Of a stretch of DNA of 64,000 nucleotides, positions 8,801 through 16,558 are shown one piece after another. Every line of letters starts with the position of its first letter. Positions within the stretch are counted from its first letter, which is position 1. This stretch comes from Bacteroidota bacterium. GTDB taxonomy: Bacteria; Bacteroidota; Bacteroidia; Cytophagales; Spirosomataceae. The stretch spans positions 496,001-560,000 of the forward strand of contig JAIUOF010000002.1 in NCBI GenBank assembly GCA_020161355.1, in the 5' to 3' direction. A program made the position numbers and the translations under genes. The notes beneath the pieces were generated by a model, which ran no database searches, was not told the DNA's origin, and saw nothing but the letters and a program-made list of their open reading frames with translations.

Positions 8801-9442
8801 GTGGATCAAATAATAGACTTTTTTCAATACATCATGAATTCCGAGGAGATAATCCAAACGGGAGGCTTGCTAGCTATTATTTTGATAGTTTATGTCGAAA
8901 ACGGCCTGTTTTTCGGCTTCTTTTTACCGGGTGATTATCTTTTATTTCTTTCGGGTGTATTTGCTTCTACCCATTTACTTGAAGTCACTTTCTTTACTTT
9001 GTTTGTAGGAATATTTGCAGCCGCGGTTGCCGGCACTTTTACGGGTTACATATCGGGCCGGTATTTTGGCGACAAGATTCAGAACCGTAAAGATTCCTTA
9101 TTTTTTAAGCAAAAGTATATTGCAAGAACACGTAAATATTTCGAAAAATACGGTAGCCGTACACTCATCATAGCCCGTTTTTTACCTATTGTACGCACAT
9201 TTGCCCCTATTTTAGCGGGTTTGGTTCAAATGAACTTCCTGAGATTTACGCTTTACAATTTCATTGGAGGATTTGTGTGGGTGCTTTCACTCGTAGGCAG
9301 CGGGTATTTTTTAGGCATCAAATTCCCATGGCTGATCAACTATGTGCATTATATTATTTTCTTTTTTCTTGCCATCACTACATTCACGGTAATCAAAGGA
9401 TATTTCAGTGCCAGAAGATCTATTGATGAACCTGAAGATTAG
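8801..9442 (+). CDS. DedA / VTT family membrane protein
   Basis: 213 residues with 5-6 membrane segments. The VTT/SNARE-associated signature is present: ENGLFFGFFLPGD near residue 40, then GRYFGDKI and the conserved FEKYGSRTLIIARFLPIVRTFAPILAG (charged R residues in a re-entrant loop). DedA proteins flip or transport membrane lipids such as undecaprenyl phosphate or phosphatidylethanolamine. The start is GTG 8801; ATG 8834 is an alternative that loses 11 residues without touching the core. Its stop overlaps that of the LpxH-like gene on the other strand by 4 nt. Confidence 0.88.
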   Translation: MDQIIDFFQYIMNSEEIIQTGGLLAIILIVYVENGLFFGFFLPGDYLLFLSGVFASTHLLEVTFFTLFVGIFAAAVAGTFTGYISGRYFGDKIQNRKDSLFFKQKYIARTRKYFEKYGSRTLIIARFLPIVRTFAPILAGLVQMNFLRFTLYNFIGGFVWVLSLVGSGYFLGIKFPWLINYVHYIIFFFLAITTFTVIKGYFSARRSIDEPED

Positions 9443-10233
9443 GCAGAAAAAGTTTTCAGTGCGACTTTCTCTCCGTCAAATACTGCATAAGAATTGAATC
9501 GTATCCAGTCTCCCAGATTTATGTATCTTGAGTCAGGATTTAATTCGAGGTCAAGTTTGTAATGCCTGTGACCGAAAATATAATAGTCCCGGTGTTGTTT
9601 TTGTTCCTCTTCTTTGGCATATAAATACAGCAACTCTTTTTCTGGTGATTCATAAATATAAACATCATTTTCTTTGTCATGCTTTTTCCAGGAGCTTCCT
9701 GCCCAAAGGTTTCCCAAAAAAATAGCCCAGTCGGGATGAAGTAAATTGGCAAAAGCCCACCTCAACATTTTGTTTTCAAATAGCCTTTTTAAAAATTTAT
9801 AGGCGGTATCTCCCGGTCCCAGTCCGTCACCATGCCCAATCAGAAATCGTTTTTGATTGATGAGATATTCGATAGAATTGCGGGAAACTTCGCACCCAAA
9901 CTCCCTGTTGAAGTAATCTCTCATCCACATGTCGTGGTTACCGCTAAATACCTCTATTTGTACCCCCAAATCGGCCAATTCGGCTAGTTTGCCCAGAAAC
10001 CGAATATGCCCTTTTGGAACTACATTCCGGTACTCAAACCAAAAATCAAACATATCTCCTACCAGAAATAGTATCTGGGCGTCAATTTTAATGGTTTCAA
10101 GCCATTGACATATCCTTTTTTCGCGTACGAGGCTTTGAGAATAATCAGGTGCACCCAAATGGAAATCAGAAGCAAAGTATATTTTTTTACCGGGAATTAG
10201 GTTGATTTCCTTCAAAAGACTTTTTTTCTTCAA
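9439..10233 (-). CDS. LpxH-like UDP-2,3-diacylglucosamine diphosphatase
   Basis: 264-residue calcineurin-type metallophosphoesterase. Metal-binding motifs occur in order: DFHLG (residues 21-25), GDMFDFW (about 59), GNHD (about 98), GHGDG (about 133) and GHRH (about 221). This set and length fit LpxH/LpxH2, which releases lipid X and UMP in lipid A synthesis at the inner membrane. No in-frame ATG exists at the N-terminus, so TTG 10233 is taken as start; a stop lies five codons further upstream. Subfamily (LpxH against a related hydrolase) is not certain. Confidence 0.8.
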   Translation of the reverse strand: MKKKSLLKEINLIPGKKIYFASDFHLGAPDYSQSLVREKRICQWLETIKIDAQILFLVGDMFDFWFEYRNVVPKGHIRFLGKLAELADLGVQIEVFSGNHDMWMRDYFNREFGCEVSRNSIEYLINQKRFLIGHGDGLGPGDTAYKFLKRLFENKMLRWAFANLLHPDWAIFLGNLWAGSSWKKHDKENDVYIYESPEKELLYLYAKEEEQKQHRDYYIFGHRHYKLDLELNPDSRYINLGDWIRFNSYAVFDGEKVALKTFSA

Positions 10234-10367
10234 AATTAAAAATAGAGGTTAATATTTGGACTTTTTTGTCAAAAATTAATGTTTTTTTTTCAAATGCTCA
10301 CTTATAATTCAGGAGTTATTTGATTAACAATTATATTTACAAATAAAACAATCAAACTTAATAAATC

Positions 10368-10748
10368 ATGCCATCACCTAATAGAGTACTTATTGCAGAG
10401 GACAGTTCAGTAATCCAAAATTTGGTAAAAAAAATTCTTGAATTTCAGAATTTTGAGATTACGGCAGTAAAAAATGGCGAGCAGGTTGTACAGTTGCTTG
10501 AAAAAGAAAATTTTGACATCGTGCTACTTGACATCAATATGCCAATCATGGACGGTATGGAATGTGTTAAGGCTATCAGAGCGATGAGTGTGCCCGAAAA
10601 ATCGAAGGTGCCGGTTGTGGCCATCACCGGAAATGCCCGTAACTATACCGAGGAAGAGTTTAAAGAGGCCGGTTTCAACGATGTTCTCATGAAACCTTTG
10701 AATTTTGACAAACTGGTGTTAATCGTAAAAGGATTGACAGAAAAATAA
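10368..10748 (+). CDS. Single-domain response regulator (CheY-like)
   Basis: 126-residue receiver domain with no output domain. The acidic pair E11-D12, phosphoacceptor D55 (LLDINMPIMDG), T87 (AITGNA) and K109 (MKPL) are all present, so it should be phosphorylated. No histidine kinase is adjacent; single-domain receivers signal by protein contact or in phosphorelays. The next gene starts 10 nt after the stop, then overlaps the FAN1-like gene, so this receiver heads a three-gene unit. A TATATTTA box at 10332-10339 may be the -7 element. Confidence 0.9.
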   Translation: MPSPNRVLIAEDSSVIQNLVKKILEFQNFEITAVKNGEQVVQLLEKENFDIVLLDINMPIMDGMECVKAIRAMSVPEKSKVPVVAITGNARNYTEEEFKEAGFNDVLMKPLNFDKLVLIVKGLTEK

Positions 10749-10758
10749 AATTTCTGCA

Positions 10759-11523
10759 ATGAAAATTACATTTTTGGGTACCGGCACCTCTACCGGAGTG
10801 CCAGTACTCACCTGTAAATGTGATGTATGCAGATCGCTCGACTTTAGAGATAAAAGGCTGAGGGTTTCCCTTCTTATACAACATCAAGACCTAAATATTG
10901 TAATTGATACCGGGCCTGATTTCAGACAACAGGCATTGACCGCTGATTTGAGTCATCTTGATGCGGTTGTTTTTACACATGAACACAAAGACCATACTGC
11001 CGGTCTTGACGATGTGAGACCTTTTAACTACCTTCAGGGTATAAAAAATTGCCCGATATATGCCCACCCAAGAGTGATTCATCAACTCAAACAAGAATAC
11101 CATTACGCATTTCAGAGCAACCCTTACCCCGGGGTTCCTATTATTGAATGCAACGAAATAGATGACAAACCATTCTTTATAAAAGACTTGGAGTTTATTC
11201 CCATAAATGTAATGCACCATAAACTTCAGGTTTTTGGTTTTAGAATCCAGGATTTTACTTATATCACGGACGCCAATTATATTTCTGAAGAAGAAATTGA
11301 AAAAATAAAAGGCTCAAAAATTTTGGTTATTAATGCTCTTCAGCGACAACCACACCTTTCACATTTTACTTTACAGGAAGCCATCGATATTTCAGCAAAA
11401 ATCGGAGCTGAACATACCTATTTTACCCATATCAGTCATAAACTTGGCCTCCATGCAGAGGTTGAGAAAGAACTTCCGGCACAGATATCACTGGCGTATG
11501 ATGGACTCACTATAAGTTTATGA
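10759..11523 (+). CDS. PhnP-like metallo-beta-lactamase-fold hydrolase
   Basis: 254 residues. The N-terminal FLGTGTSTGVPVLTCKCDVC segment, with two cysteines in the PhnP-type metal-binding insertion, and the zinc motif THEHKDH (H74, H76, D78, H79) place it in the PhnP-like group of phosphodiesterases acting on cyclic phosphates or related substrates. The downstream TDANYISEEE and FTHISHKLGLH blocks supply further metal ligands. No phn genes are nearby, so the natural substrate is unknown. The ATG of the FAN1-like gene overlaps the stop by 4 nt (ATGA), indicating translational coupling. Confidence 0.85.
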   Translation: MKITFLGTGTSTGVPVLTCKCDVCRSLDFRDKRLRVSLLIQHQDLNIVIDTGPDFRQQALTADLSHLDAVVFTHEHKDHTAGLDDVRPFNYLQGIKNCPIYAHPRVIHQLKQEYHYAFQSNPYPGVPIIECNEIDDKPFFIKDLEFIPINVMHHKLQVFGFRIQDFTYITDANYISEEEIEKIKGSKILVINALQRQPHLSHFTLQEAIDISAKIGAEHTYFTHISHKLGLHAEVEKELPAQISLAYDGLTISL

Positions 11524-13166
11524 TGGAGAATCCGCTACCTCCAAAATATTACCATACCAACTTTGAGTATTTATTGTCGTTTGTGAAAGACAAATACAAA
11601 AATTTACTCATCACCTCAGAATGGCAGTTTCTTAGAAAATATTATTCATTACCCAATGATGCACAATGTCTTTTTATTCGATTTACTAATCGAAAGGGAC
11701 TATTTTTCAAAAAAAACACCCTCAAATATGAAGAAATTGAAAATATAGAAACCCAATTGCAGCTTCTGACTGATAGAGAATTTGTATCCGAACTCAACTA
11801 TGATTTGCATAAAAACTATCTCAACGATATTTTATATGTATTGACCAAGTCAGATTTGCTGAGTTTATTTGATCTGAAAGAGTTTAAAAATTTAAAAAAA
11901 GAACAACTTGCTGAGCAGCTAAAAGAAAAATACAGCCCTGAATCGATTTTTGAGACACTGATTTTAAAATCAATACTGGTAAAAGCAAACTTTGAGCTGG
12001 AAGTTTCATTCCTGAGGTTTTTGTTTTTTGGGAACAAATACATGGACATGACGGAGTTTGTGTTGCGGGATTTGGGCTTAGTCCAATATTATCAACATTC
12101 CGACGACCATCTGGTAGCACGGTTTGAAACCCGAAAAGAAGCAGAAGAAAAATGGATGATATCGGAAATGTTTTTGGTTTTTGAAGAACTTAAGGGGAGC
12201 CAGCCCCCTTCCGAAGTACTGGACTGGTACAAAAACACACTACAAAGTTTACAGGATATCAGCCCGGTTGCATTGACAACCTGGGAAAGGCTACAACTTA
12301 AAATCGGGAAATATTTTGAACAACAAAAACATTTTGAAGCTGCTCTGGAGGTTTACAAAAATGTAATGGCAGTACCCTCCCGCGAGCGTGCAGCCCGGTG
12401 TCTGGCAAAAATCGGATTCATCGATGAGGCCAGAGTATTATGTGAACAAATGATTTCAGGGCCACAAAATGCCGATGAACAATTTTTTGGGGAATATTTT
12501 ATAAAAAATCTTGACGGCAAAAAAAACAAAAAACAAACCACCGAGTTCATCAAAAATGCCTCTGAAATCACGGTGGATAAAGTCTTCAATCATCAGGTTG
12601 AGCTTGGAGCAATAGCCCATTTTAGAGAAGCCGGATTTGATGCTGCATTCTCAGAAAACCACACCTGGCGTAGCCTTTTCGGACTTGCTTTTTGGGATAT
12701 TATTTTTGACCCAACGCTGGTAGCATTTCATCACCCGTTTCAGAGAAGGCCCTCCGACCTACACTTACCTGATTTCTATCAAAAACGAGGCGAAAATATC
12801 AGGCAGCATTTAGATTCTTTTGAAAACAAAGATGAGTTCCTGGAATATTTATGGAAAAATTACCGGCAAAATGAGGGCATAGCCAATGCCTTTGTTATTT
12901 GGCTTCCTGAAATATGGGAACTCGTAAGAGTGATAGTAACTTTCTTAGACTGGGAAAACATCAAACTGATTTTGACAAAAATCGCAGAAAACATCATTGA
13001 AAACTCTAGAGGACTTCCTGATTTGATGGTTTGGAATAATAATGGCCTTGAACTCATCGAAATTAAGTCACCCAATGATGCACTTAGCAATCAACAGTTA
13101 TTTTGGTTAAGGTATTTCAATGAAATTGGGGTAAAAGCGAGTGTTTTACGGGTAAGATTTGAATGA
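11520..13166 (+). CDS. FAN1-type VRR-NUC structure-specific nuclease
   Basis: 548 residues, close to the length of characterised bacterial FAN1. An N-terminal helical region (1-220) is followed by a TPR-like segment (about 255-330), then the conserved HTWRSLFGLAFWDIIF block and the C-terminal VRR-NUC domain with GLPDLMVW and ELIEIKSPNDALSNQQ. The PD-(D/E)XK residues D501, E514 and K516 are intact, and the spacing matches FAN1. FAN1 cuts 5' flaps and unhooks interstrand DNA cross-links. Partnership with the PhnP-like hydrolase and receiver in one operon is notable but unexplained. Confidence 0.88.
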   Translation: MMENPLPPKYYHTNFEYLLSFVKDKYKNLLITSEWQFLRKYYSLPNDAQCLFIRFTNRKGLFFKKNTLKYEEIENIETQLQLLTDREFVSELNYDLHKNYLNDILYVLTKSDLLSLFDLKEFKNLKKEQLAEQLKEKYSPESIFETLILKSILVKANFELEVSFLRFLFFGNKYMDMTEFVLRDLGLVQYYQHSDDHLVARFETRKEAEEKWMISEMFLVFEELKGSQPPSEVLDWYKNTLQSLQDISPVALTTWERLQLKIGKYFEQQKHFEAALEVYKNVMAVPSRERAARCLAKIGFIDEARVLCEQMISGPQNADEQFFGEYFIKNLDGKKNKKQTTEFIKNASEITVDKVFNHQVELGAIAHFREAGFDAAFSENHTWRSLFGLAFWDIIFDPTLVAFHHPFQRRPSDLHLPDFYQKRGENIRQHLDSFENKDEFLEYLWKNYRQNEGIANAFVIWLPEIWELVRVIVTFLDWENIKLILTKIAENIIENSRGLPDLMVWNNNGLELIEIKSPNDALSNQQLFWLRYFNEIGVKASVLRVRFE

Positions 13167-13205
13167 AATTACGACAAAGGCGATTAACATATAAATAACA
13201 TATTT

Positions 13206-13238
13206 TTTGCCAATATATTGAAAAAAAACATACCTTTA
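13206..13238 (+). promoter_or_regulatory. Promoter of the cytochrome c gene
   Basis: TTTG at 13206-13209 and TACCTTTA at 13231-13238 (one mismatch to TAnnTTTG), spacer 21 nt. It supports starting the protein at ATG 13281 rather than at an earlier in-frame start. Confidence 0.5.
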
Positions 13239-13280
13239 CGGCAGTTAATTATAATGTTTAATTTTAGTATTTTTAAAATA

Positions 13281-13601
13281 ATGAAAAAATCAGCTTTATC
13301 GATTGCATTCGTTCTGTTTGCATTTTTGGCTGCACAAGCACAGACCAAAATTCCACCAAACATTCAAAAACTTCTTACCAAAAATACTTGTTTGGCTTGT
13401 CATAATCCTGACACTAAAGTTGTAGGACCGGCTTACAAAGAAGTGATGAAAAAGAAAAAATATAAGCCAGAGCAAATCGTGGAATTGATATACAAACCAA
13501 AACCAAGCAACTGGCCAGGTTATCCTGCAATGACCGCTTTGCCTTCTGTACCTAAAAGCGAAGCACTGGAAATTGCAAAATGGATTACTACACTTAAGTA
13601 A
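13281..13601 (+). CDS. Small periplasmic class I cytochrome c
   Basis: 106 residues. A signal peptide (MKKSALSIAFVLFAFLAAQAQ) is followed by one heme-attachment motif CLACH (C37, C40, H41). The VGPAYKEV segment after it and the PAMTALP loop supplying the probable axial methionine are typical of cytochrome c551/c552-like electron carriers. An earlier in-frame start at 13218 would put 21 residues before the signal peptide and lies inside the promoter, so it was not used. Monocistronic: own promoter and a strong terminator after it. Role: electron transfer in the periplasm, partner unknown. Confidence 0.88.
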   Translation: MKKSALSIAFVLFAFLAAQAQTKIPPNIQKLLTKNTCLACHNPDTKVVGPAYKEVMKKKKYKPEQIVELIYKPKPSNWPGYPAMTALPSVPKSEALEIAKWITTLK

Positions 13602-13620
13602 TTTTCAAAAAGAATACATA

Positions 13621-13658
13621 AAAAAAGGGGATGCTGAAAAGCAACCCCTTTTTTTTAT
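13621..13658. terminator. Strong bidirectional terminator
   Basis: AAAAAAGGGG-A-TGCT-GAAA-AGCA-A-CCCCTTTTTT: about 14 paired bases with a GAAA tetraloop, A-run on one side and T-run on the other. It serves the cytochrome gene and the convergent rpsF-rpsR-rplI operon. Confidence 0.9.
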
Positions 13659-13670
13659 CGGTGTTAGATA

Positions 13671-14120
13671 TTAATCTTCACTTTCAGCAACTACACTTAC
13701 ATTAAGCTGGTGCTTAACTTCCTTGTGTAAGTCGATGGTAGCTTTGTAGTCACCTACAAATTTAATATCTTCAACAGTAATTTTCTTTCTGTCGATAGCA
13801 ATACCTTTGGTAGCCAGGGCATCAGAAATCTGGATGCTGGTTACACGACCAAAAATACGACCACTTTCACCTACTTTCATAGTGATCACTACTTGAGTAT
13901 CACCGATTTCAGCAGCAAGAGCCTCGGCATCAGCTTTCAATTTTTCAGCTTTGTGAGCAGCTTGCTTAAGGTTTTCAGCCAATATTTTCTTATTTGATCC
14001 GGTTGCCAAAACAGCAAAACCCTGAGGAATCAAATAATTGCGACCATATCCGGGCTTTACATCAAGGATATCATTTTTGTACCCCAGGCCGGCGATGTCA
14101 GTTTTTAATATAATTTCCAT
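13671..14120 (-). CDS. rplI: 50S ribosomal protein L9
   Basis: 149 residues, normal length. The N-terminal rRNA-binding domain shows the family signature GLGYKNDILDVKPGYGRNYLIPQG, joined by the long charged connecting helix (about 45-75) to the C-terminal domain. Last gene of the rpsF-rpsR-rplI operon, 43 nt after rpsR, and ends in the terminator at 13621-13658. No anomalies. Confidence 0.97.
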   Translation of the reverse strand: MEIILKTDIAGLGYKNDILDVKPGYGRNYLIPQGFAVLATGSNKKILAENLKQAAHKAEKLKADAEALAAEIGDTQVVITMKVGESGRIFGRVTSIQISDALATKGIAIDRKKITVEDIKFVGDYKATIDLHKEVKHQLNVSVVAESED

Positions 14121-14163
14121 TTTGATTCAATTCTACGATTAAAAAATAAAATAAGGAGGGTTA

Positions 14164-14418
14164 TTATTTCAAACCATCGGCCACATATGGCAACAAAGCC
14201 AAATGACGGGCACGCTTGATAGCTGTGGCAACTCTTCTTTGAAACTTAAGGCTGTTGCCAGTCAATCTTCTAGGAAGGATTTTACCTTGCTCATTCAAAA
14301 ATTTCAACAAAAAGTTAGGGTCTTTGTAATCTACATACTTGATACCCAGCTTTTTAAATCTGCAATATTTTTTGCGATTTTGTTCTTTTCTTTCTACCGG
14401 TTCGTTAACTAATGACAT
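14164..14418 (-). CDS. rpsR: 30S ribosomal protein S18
   Basis: 84 residues. The conserved basic core is present: [33 protein letters not shown] and the C-terminal [15 protein letters not shown]18 binds the 30S platform as a heterodimer with S6, whose gene is immediately upstream (22 nt), the usual bacterial order. The CRFKK N-terminus retains a single zinc-ligand-type cysteine only. Confidence 0.97.
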   Translation of the reverse strand: MSLVNEPVERKEQNRKKYCRFKKLGIKYVDYKDPNFLLKFLNEQGKILPRRLTGNSLKFQRRVATAIKRARHLALLPYVADGLK

Positions 14419-14440
14419 AATCTTAATCTTTTAAATGTTT

Positions 14441-14806
14441 TTACTCAGCTGCAGGAGCTGTTTCTTTTGATTTCGAAGCACCACTTTTACGTTTAGCAGA
14501 ATACGCAGCAGCGTGTTTGTCTAATTTAGTGGTAAGAAAACGCAAGATGCGTTCGTCACGTTTGAACTCGGTCTCTAATACGGCGATCAGAGTAGGAGAA
14601 CTTTTAAATTCAAACAATTGATAAAAGCCCGTAGTTTTGTGCTGAATGGTGTAAGCAAGCTTACGAAGACCCCAAGCCTCTTCATTAAGGATCTCAGCAC
14701 CGTGATCAGTCAATACTGATTTAAATTTGTCGACAGCGTCCTTTATCTGGGCTTCAGATAAAACGGGAGTTAAAATGAACACTGTTTCGTACTGGTTTTG
14801 AAACAT
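14441..14806 (-). CDS. rpsF: 30S ribosomal protein S6
   Basis: 121 residues. Typical S6 features: [15 protein letters not shown] start, [23 protein letters not shown] and the [19 protein letters not shown] block. The C-terminal tail is Lys/Ser/Ala-rich ([17 protein letters not shown]), an unstructured extension common in Bacteroidota. First gene of the operon and preceded by a textbook promoter at 14856-14886. Confidence 0.97.
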   Translation of the reverse strand: MFQNQYETVFILTPVLSEAQIKDAVDKFKSVLTDHGAEILNEEAWGLRKLAYTIQHKTTGFYQLFEFKSSPTLIAVLETEFKRDERILRFLTTKLDKHAAAYSAKRKSGASKSKETAPAAE

Positions 14807-14855
14807 TTGAATAAAAAATAATTGTTTTAAATAATTTTTTCCGAAAATCGGACTG

Positions 14856-14886
14856 CAAAATTACTGCTTTTGGTTTGAATTTCAAA
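14856..14886 (-). promoter_or_regulatory. Promoter of the rpsF-rpsR-rplI operon
   Basis: Minus-strand TTTG (14883-14886), a 19-nt spacer and TAATTTTG (14856-14863): an exact match to the primary Bacteroidota sigma factor consensus. It implies a leader of about 45 nt before the rpsF ATG, possibly the site of S6:S18 feedback, though no specific motif was identified. Confidence 0.8.
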
Positions 14887-15039
14887 CTTTTAATTCAAAA
14901 TACTTTGAAGAATTTTACCCATTTGGGTAATTTATTTGATAATATGATTTATTTTGTAAAATATTGGATATTTAATACTTATTTACCTTTAAATTCGATT
15001 TTCTTTTCTCATAAAAATTTAAGTGTTTAAGAGATAATT

Positions 15040-15047
15040 TACCTTTG
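15040..15047 (+). promoter_or_regulatory. -7 box of pgk
   Basis: TACCTTTG, a full TAnnTTTG match, 41 nt before the pgk ATG. The sequence 19-21 nt upstream is TTTAAG-like rather than TTTG, so the -33 element is weak. Confidence 0.5.
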
Positions 15048-15088
15048 CAAATATTTTATAAAATGGTTACAAAATTTCAAGTAAATCA

Positions 15089-16276
15089 ATGAAAACTGTA
15101 GATTCTTTTGATTTTTCAAACAAAAAAGCTCTGATCAGAGTGGACTTCAATGTACCTCTTAATGAGCGTCATGAAATAACCGACGATACTCGAATTAAAG
15201 CCACTATTCCTACCATAAAAAAGATTTTGAATGATGGGGGTTCATGTATTTTGATGTCGCATTTGGGAAGACCAAAGGATGGTCCTACTGAAAAATATTC
15301 CTTAAAACACCTTGTGGCTCCACTATCTTTGATTCTTGGGGTATCTGTGAAATTTGCTGATGATTGTATCGGTCAGCAGGCAAGTGACCTTGCTGCAAGT
15401 CTCCAGCCTGGTGAAGTTTTGGTTTTGGAAAACCTTCGTTTTTATAAAGAAGAAGAAAAAGGTGATGTAGCATTTGCTGAGAAACTTGCAAAGCTTGGGG
15501 ATGTTTGGGTCAATGATGCATTTGGTACTGCTCACAGAGCTCATGCCTCTACTGCTATTGTTGGGCAGTTTTTTGAGGACAAAATCTGTGGAAAAGTAAT
15601 GCAGGCTGAAATTGACAATGCTCAGCATGTATTGGAAAACGCAGAGAGGCCTTTTACAGCCATTATGGGTGGAGCCAAAATTTCTGATAAAATCCTGATT
15701 ATTGAAAGATTACTTGACAAAGTGGACAACCTTATCATTGGTGGTGGTATGACTTACACCTTCACCAAAGCAATGGGAGGAGAAATTGGAAAATCGCTTT
15801 TGGAAGCAGATAAACAAGATTTGGCTTTAAGTATTCTTGAGAAAGCAAAAGCCAAAGGTGTAAATATTGTTATGCCTGTGGATAATGTTTGTGCCGACAA
15901 TTTTAGTAACGACGCCAACCGTCAGATTGTTGCCACTGGCAATATACCTGCCGATTGGGAGGGCTTAGACATTGGTCCTGAGTCAGTGAAACTATTTGTT
16001 GAAACCATCAAAAAATCAAAAACTATTCTTTGGAATGGTCCAATGGGAGTATTTGAATTCCCTAATTTTGCAATCGGTACAAATGCAATCGCTGAAGCCG
16101 TAGTGGCTGCCACCGAAGAAAACAATGCCTTTTCATTAATAGGTGGTGGTGATTCTGCATCTGCTATAAACAATGCCGGGTATGGTGACAGAGTTTCTTA
16201 TGTTTCTACAGGCGGTGGTGCTCTTCTGGAATACATGGAAGGTAAAGTATTGCCTGGCGTAGCTGCTTTAGACTAA
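15089..16276 (+). CDS. pgk: Phosphoglycerate kinase
   Basis: 395 residues, normal length. Catalyses 1,3-bisphosphoglycerate + ADP to 3-phosphoglycerate + ATP in glycolysis. Signatures: [12 protein letters not shown] (residues about 15-26), [12 protein letters not shown], the basic-patch RAHAST, and the nucleotide-binding [18 protein letters not shown] and [11 protein letters not shown]. All key segments are intact. Own promoter upstream and a terminator 28 nt after the stop, so monocistronic. Confidence 0.98.
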   Translation: MKTVDSFDFSNKKALIRVDFNVPLNERHEITDDTRIKATIPTIKKILNDGGSCILMSHLGRPKDGPTEKYSLKHLVAPLSLILGVSVKFADDCIGQQASDLAASLQPGEVLVLENLRFYKEEEKGDVAFAEKLAKLGDVWVNDAFGTAHRAHASTAIVGQFFEDKICGKVMQAEIDNAQHVLENAERPFTAIMGGAKISDKILIIERLLDKVDNLIIGGGMTYTFTKAMGGEIGKSLLEADKQDLALSILEKAKAKGVNIVMPVDNVCADNFSNDANRQIVATGNIPADWEGLDIGPESVKLFVETIKKSKTILWNGPMGVFEFPNFAIGTNAIAEAVVAATEENNAFSLIGGGDSASAINNAGYGDRVSYVSTGGGALLEYMEGKVLPGVAALD

Positions 16277-16304
16277 ATAAAAAAATATATAGCTTGAAAT
16301 TAAG

Positions 16305-16326
16305 GCCCGGTTTACCGGGCTTTTTT
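16305..16326 (+). terminator. Terminator of pgk
   Basis: GCCCGG-TTTA-CCGGGC perfect 6-bp GC stem followed by six T. Confidence 0.9.
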
Positions 16327-16505
16327 ATTTCCTCTACATACTTTTAGAATAAATATTCTCCACATTTTATGAATTTATTTTTCAAATGATTTTCACTAAC
16401 AATTTTCATAAGAAACCTTCACGAAAATCAGAAAAATTTCAGGTTAAACTCAGATTAAGCATTAGGAATTTATTCCAAAGAAATTTGGGTTAAAAGAAAA
16501 TAAAA

Positions 16506-16533
16506 GAGGTCTGCCGGAACCCCGACAGACCTC
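16506..16533 (-). terminator. Terminator of the 2295-residue surface-protein gene
   Basis: GAGGTCTG (16506-16513) pairs with CAGACCTC (16526-16533), with further CGG/CCG pairing inside; on the minus strand it is followed by TTTTATTTTC. It lies 25 nt beyond the stop at 16559. Confidence 0.75.
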
Positions 16534-16558
16534 AGTAGTTAATTTTCCTAAAATGTTA

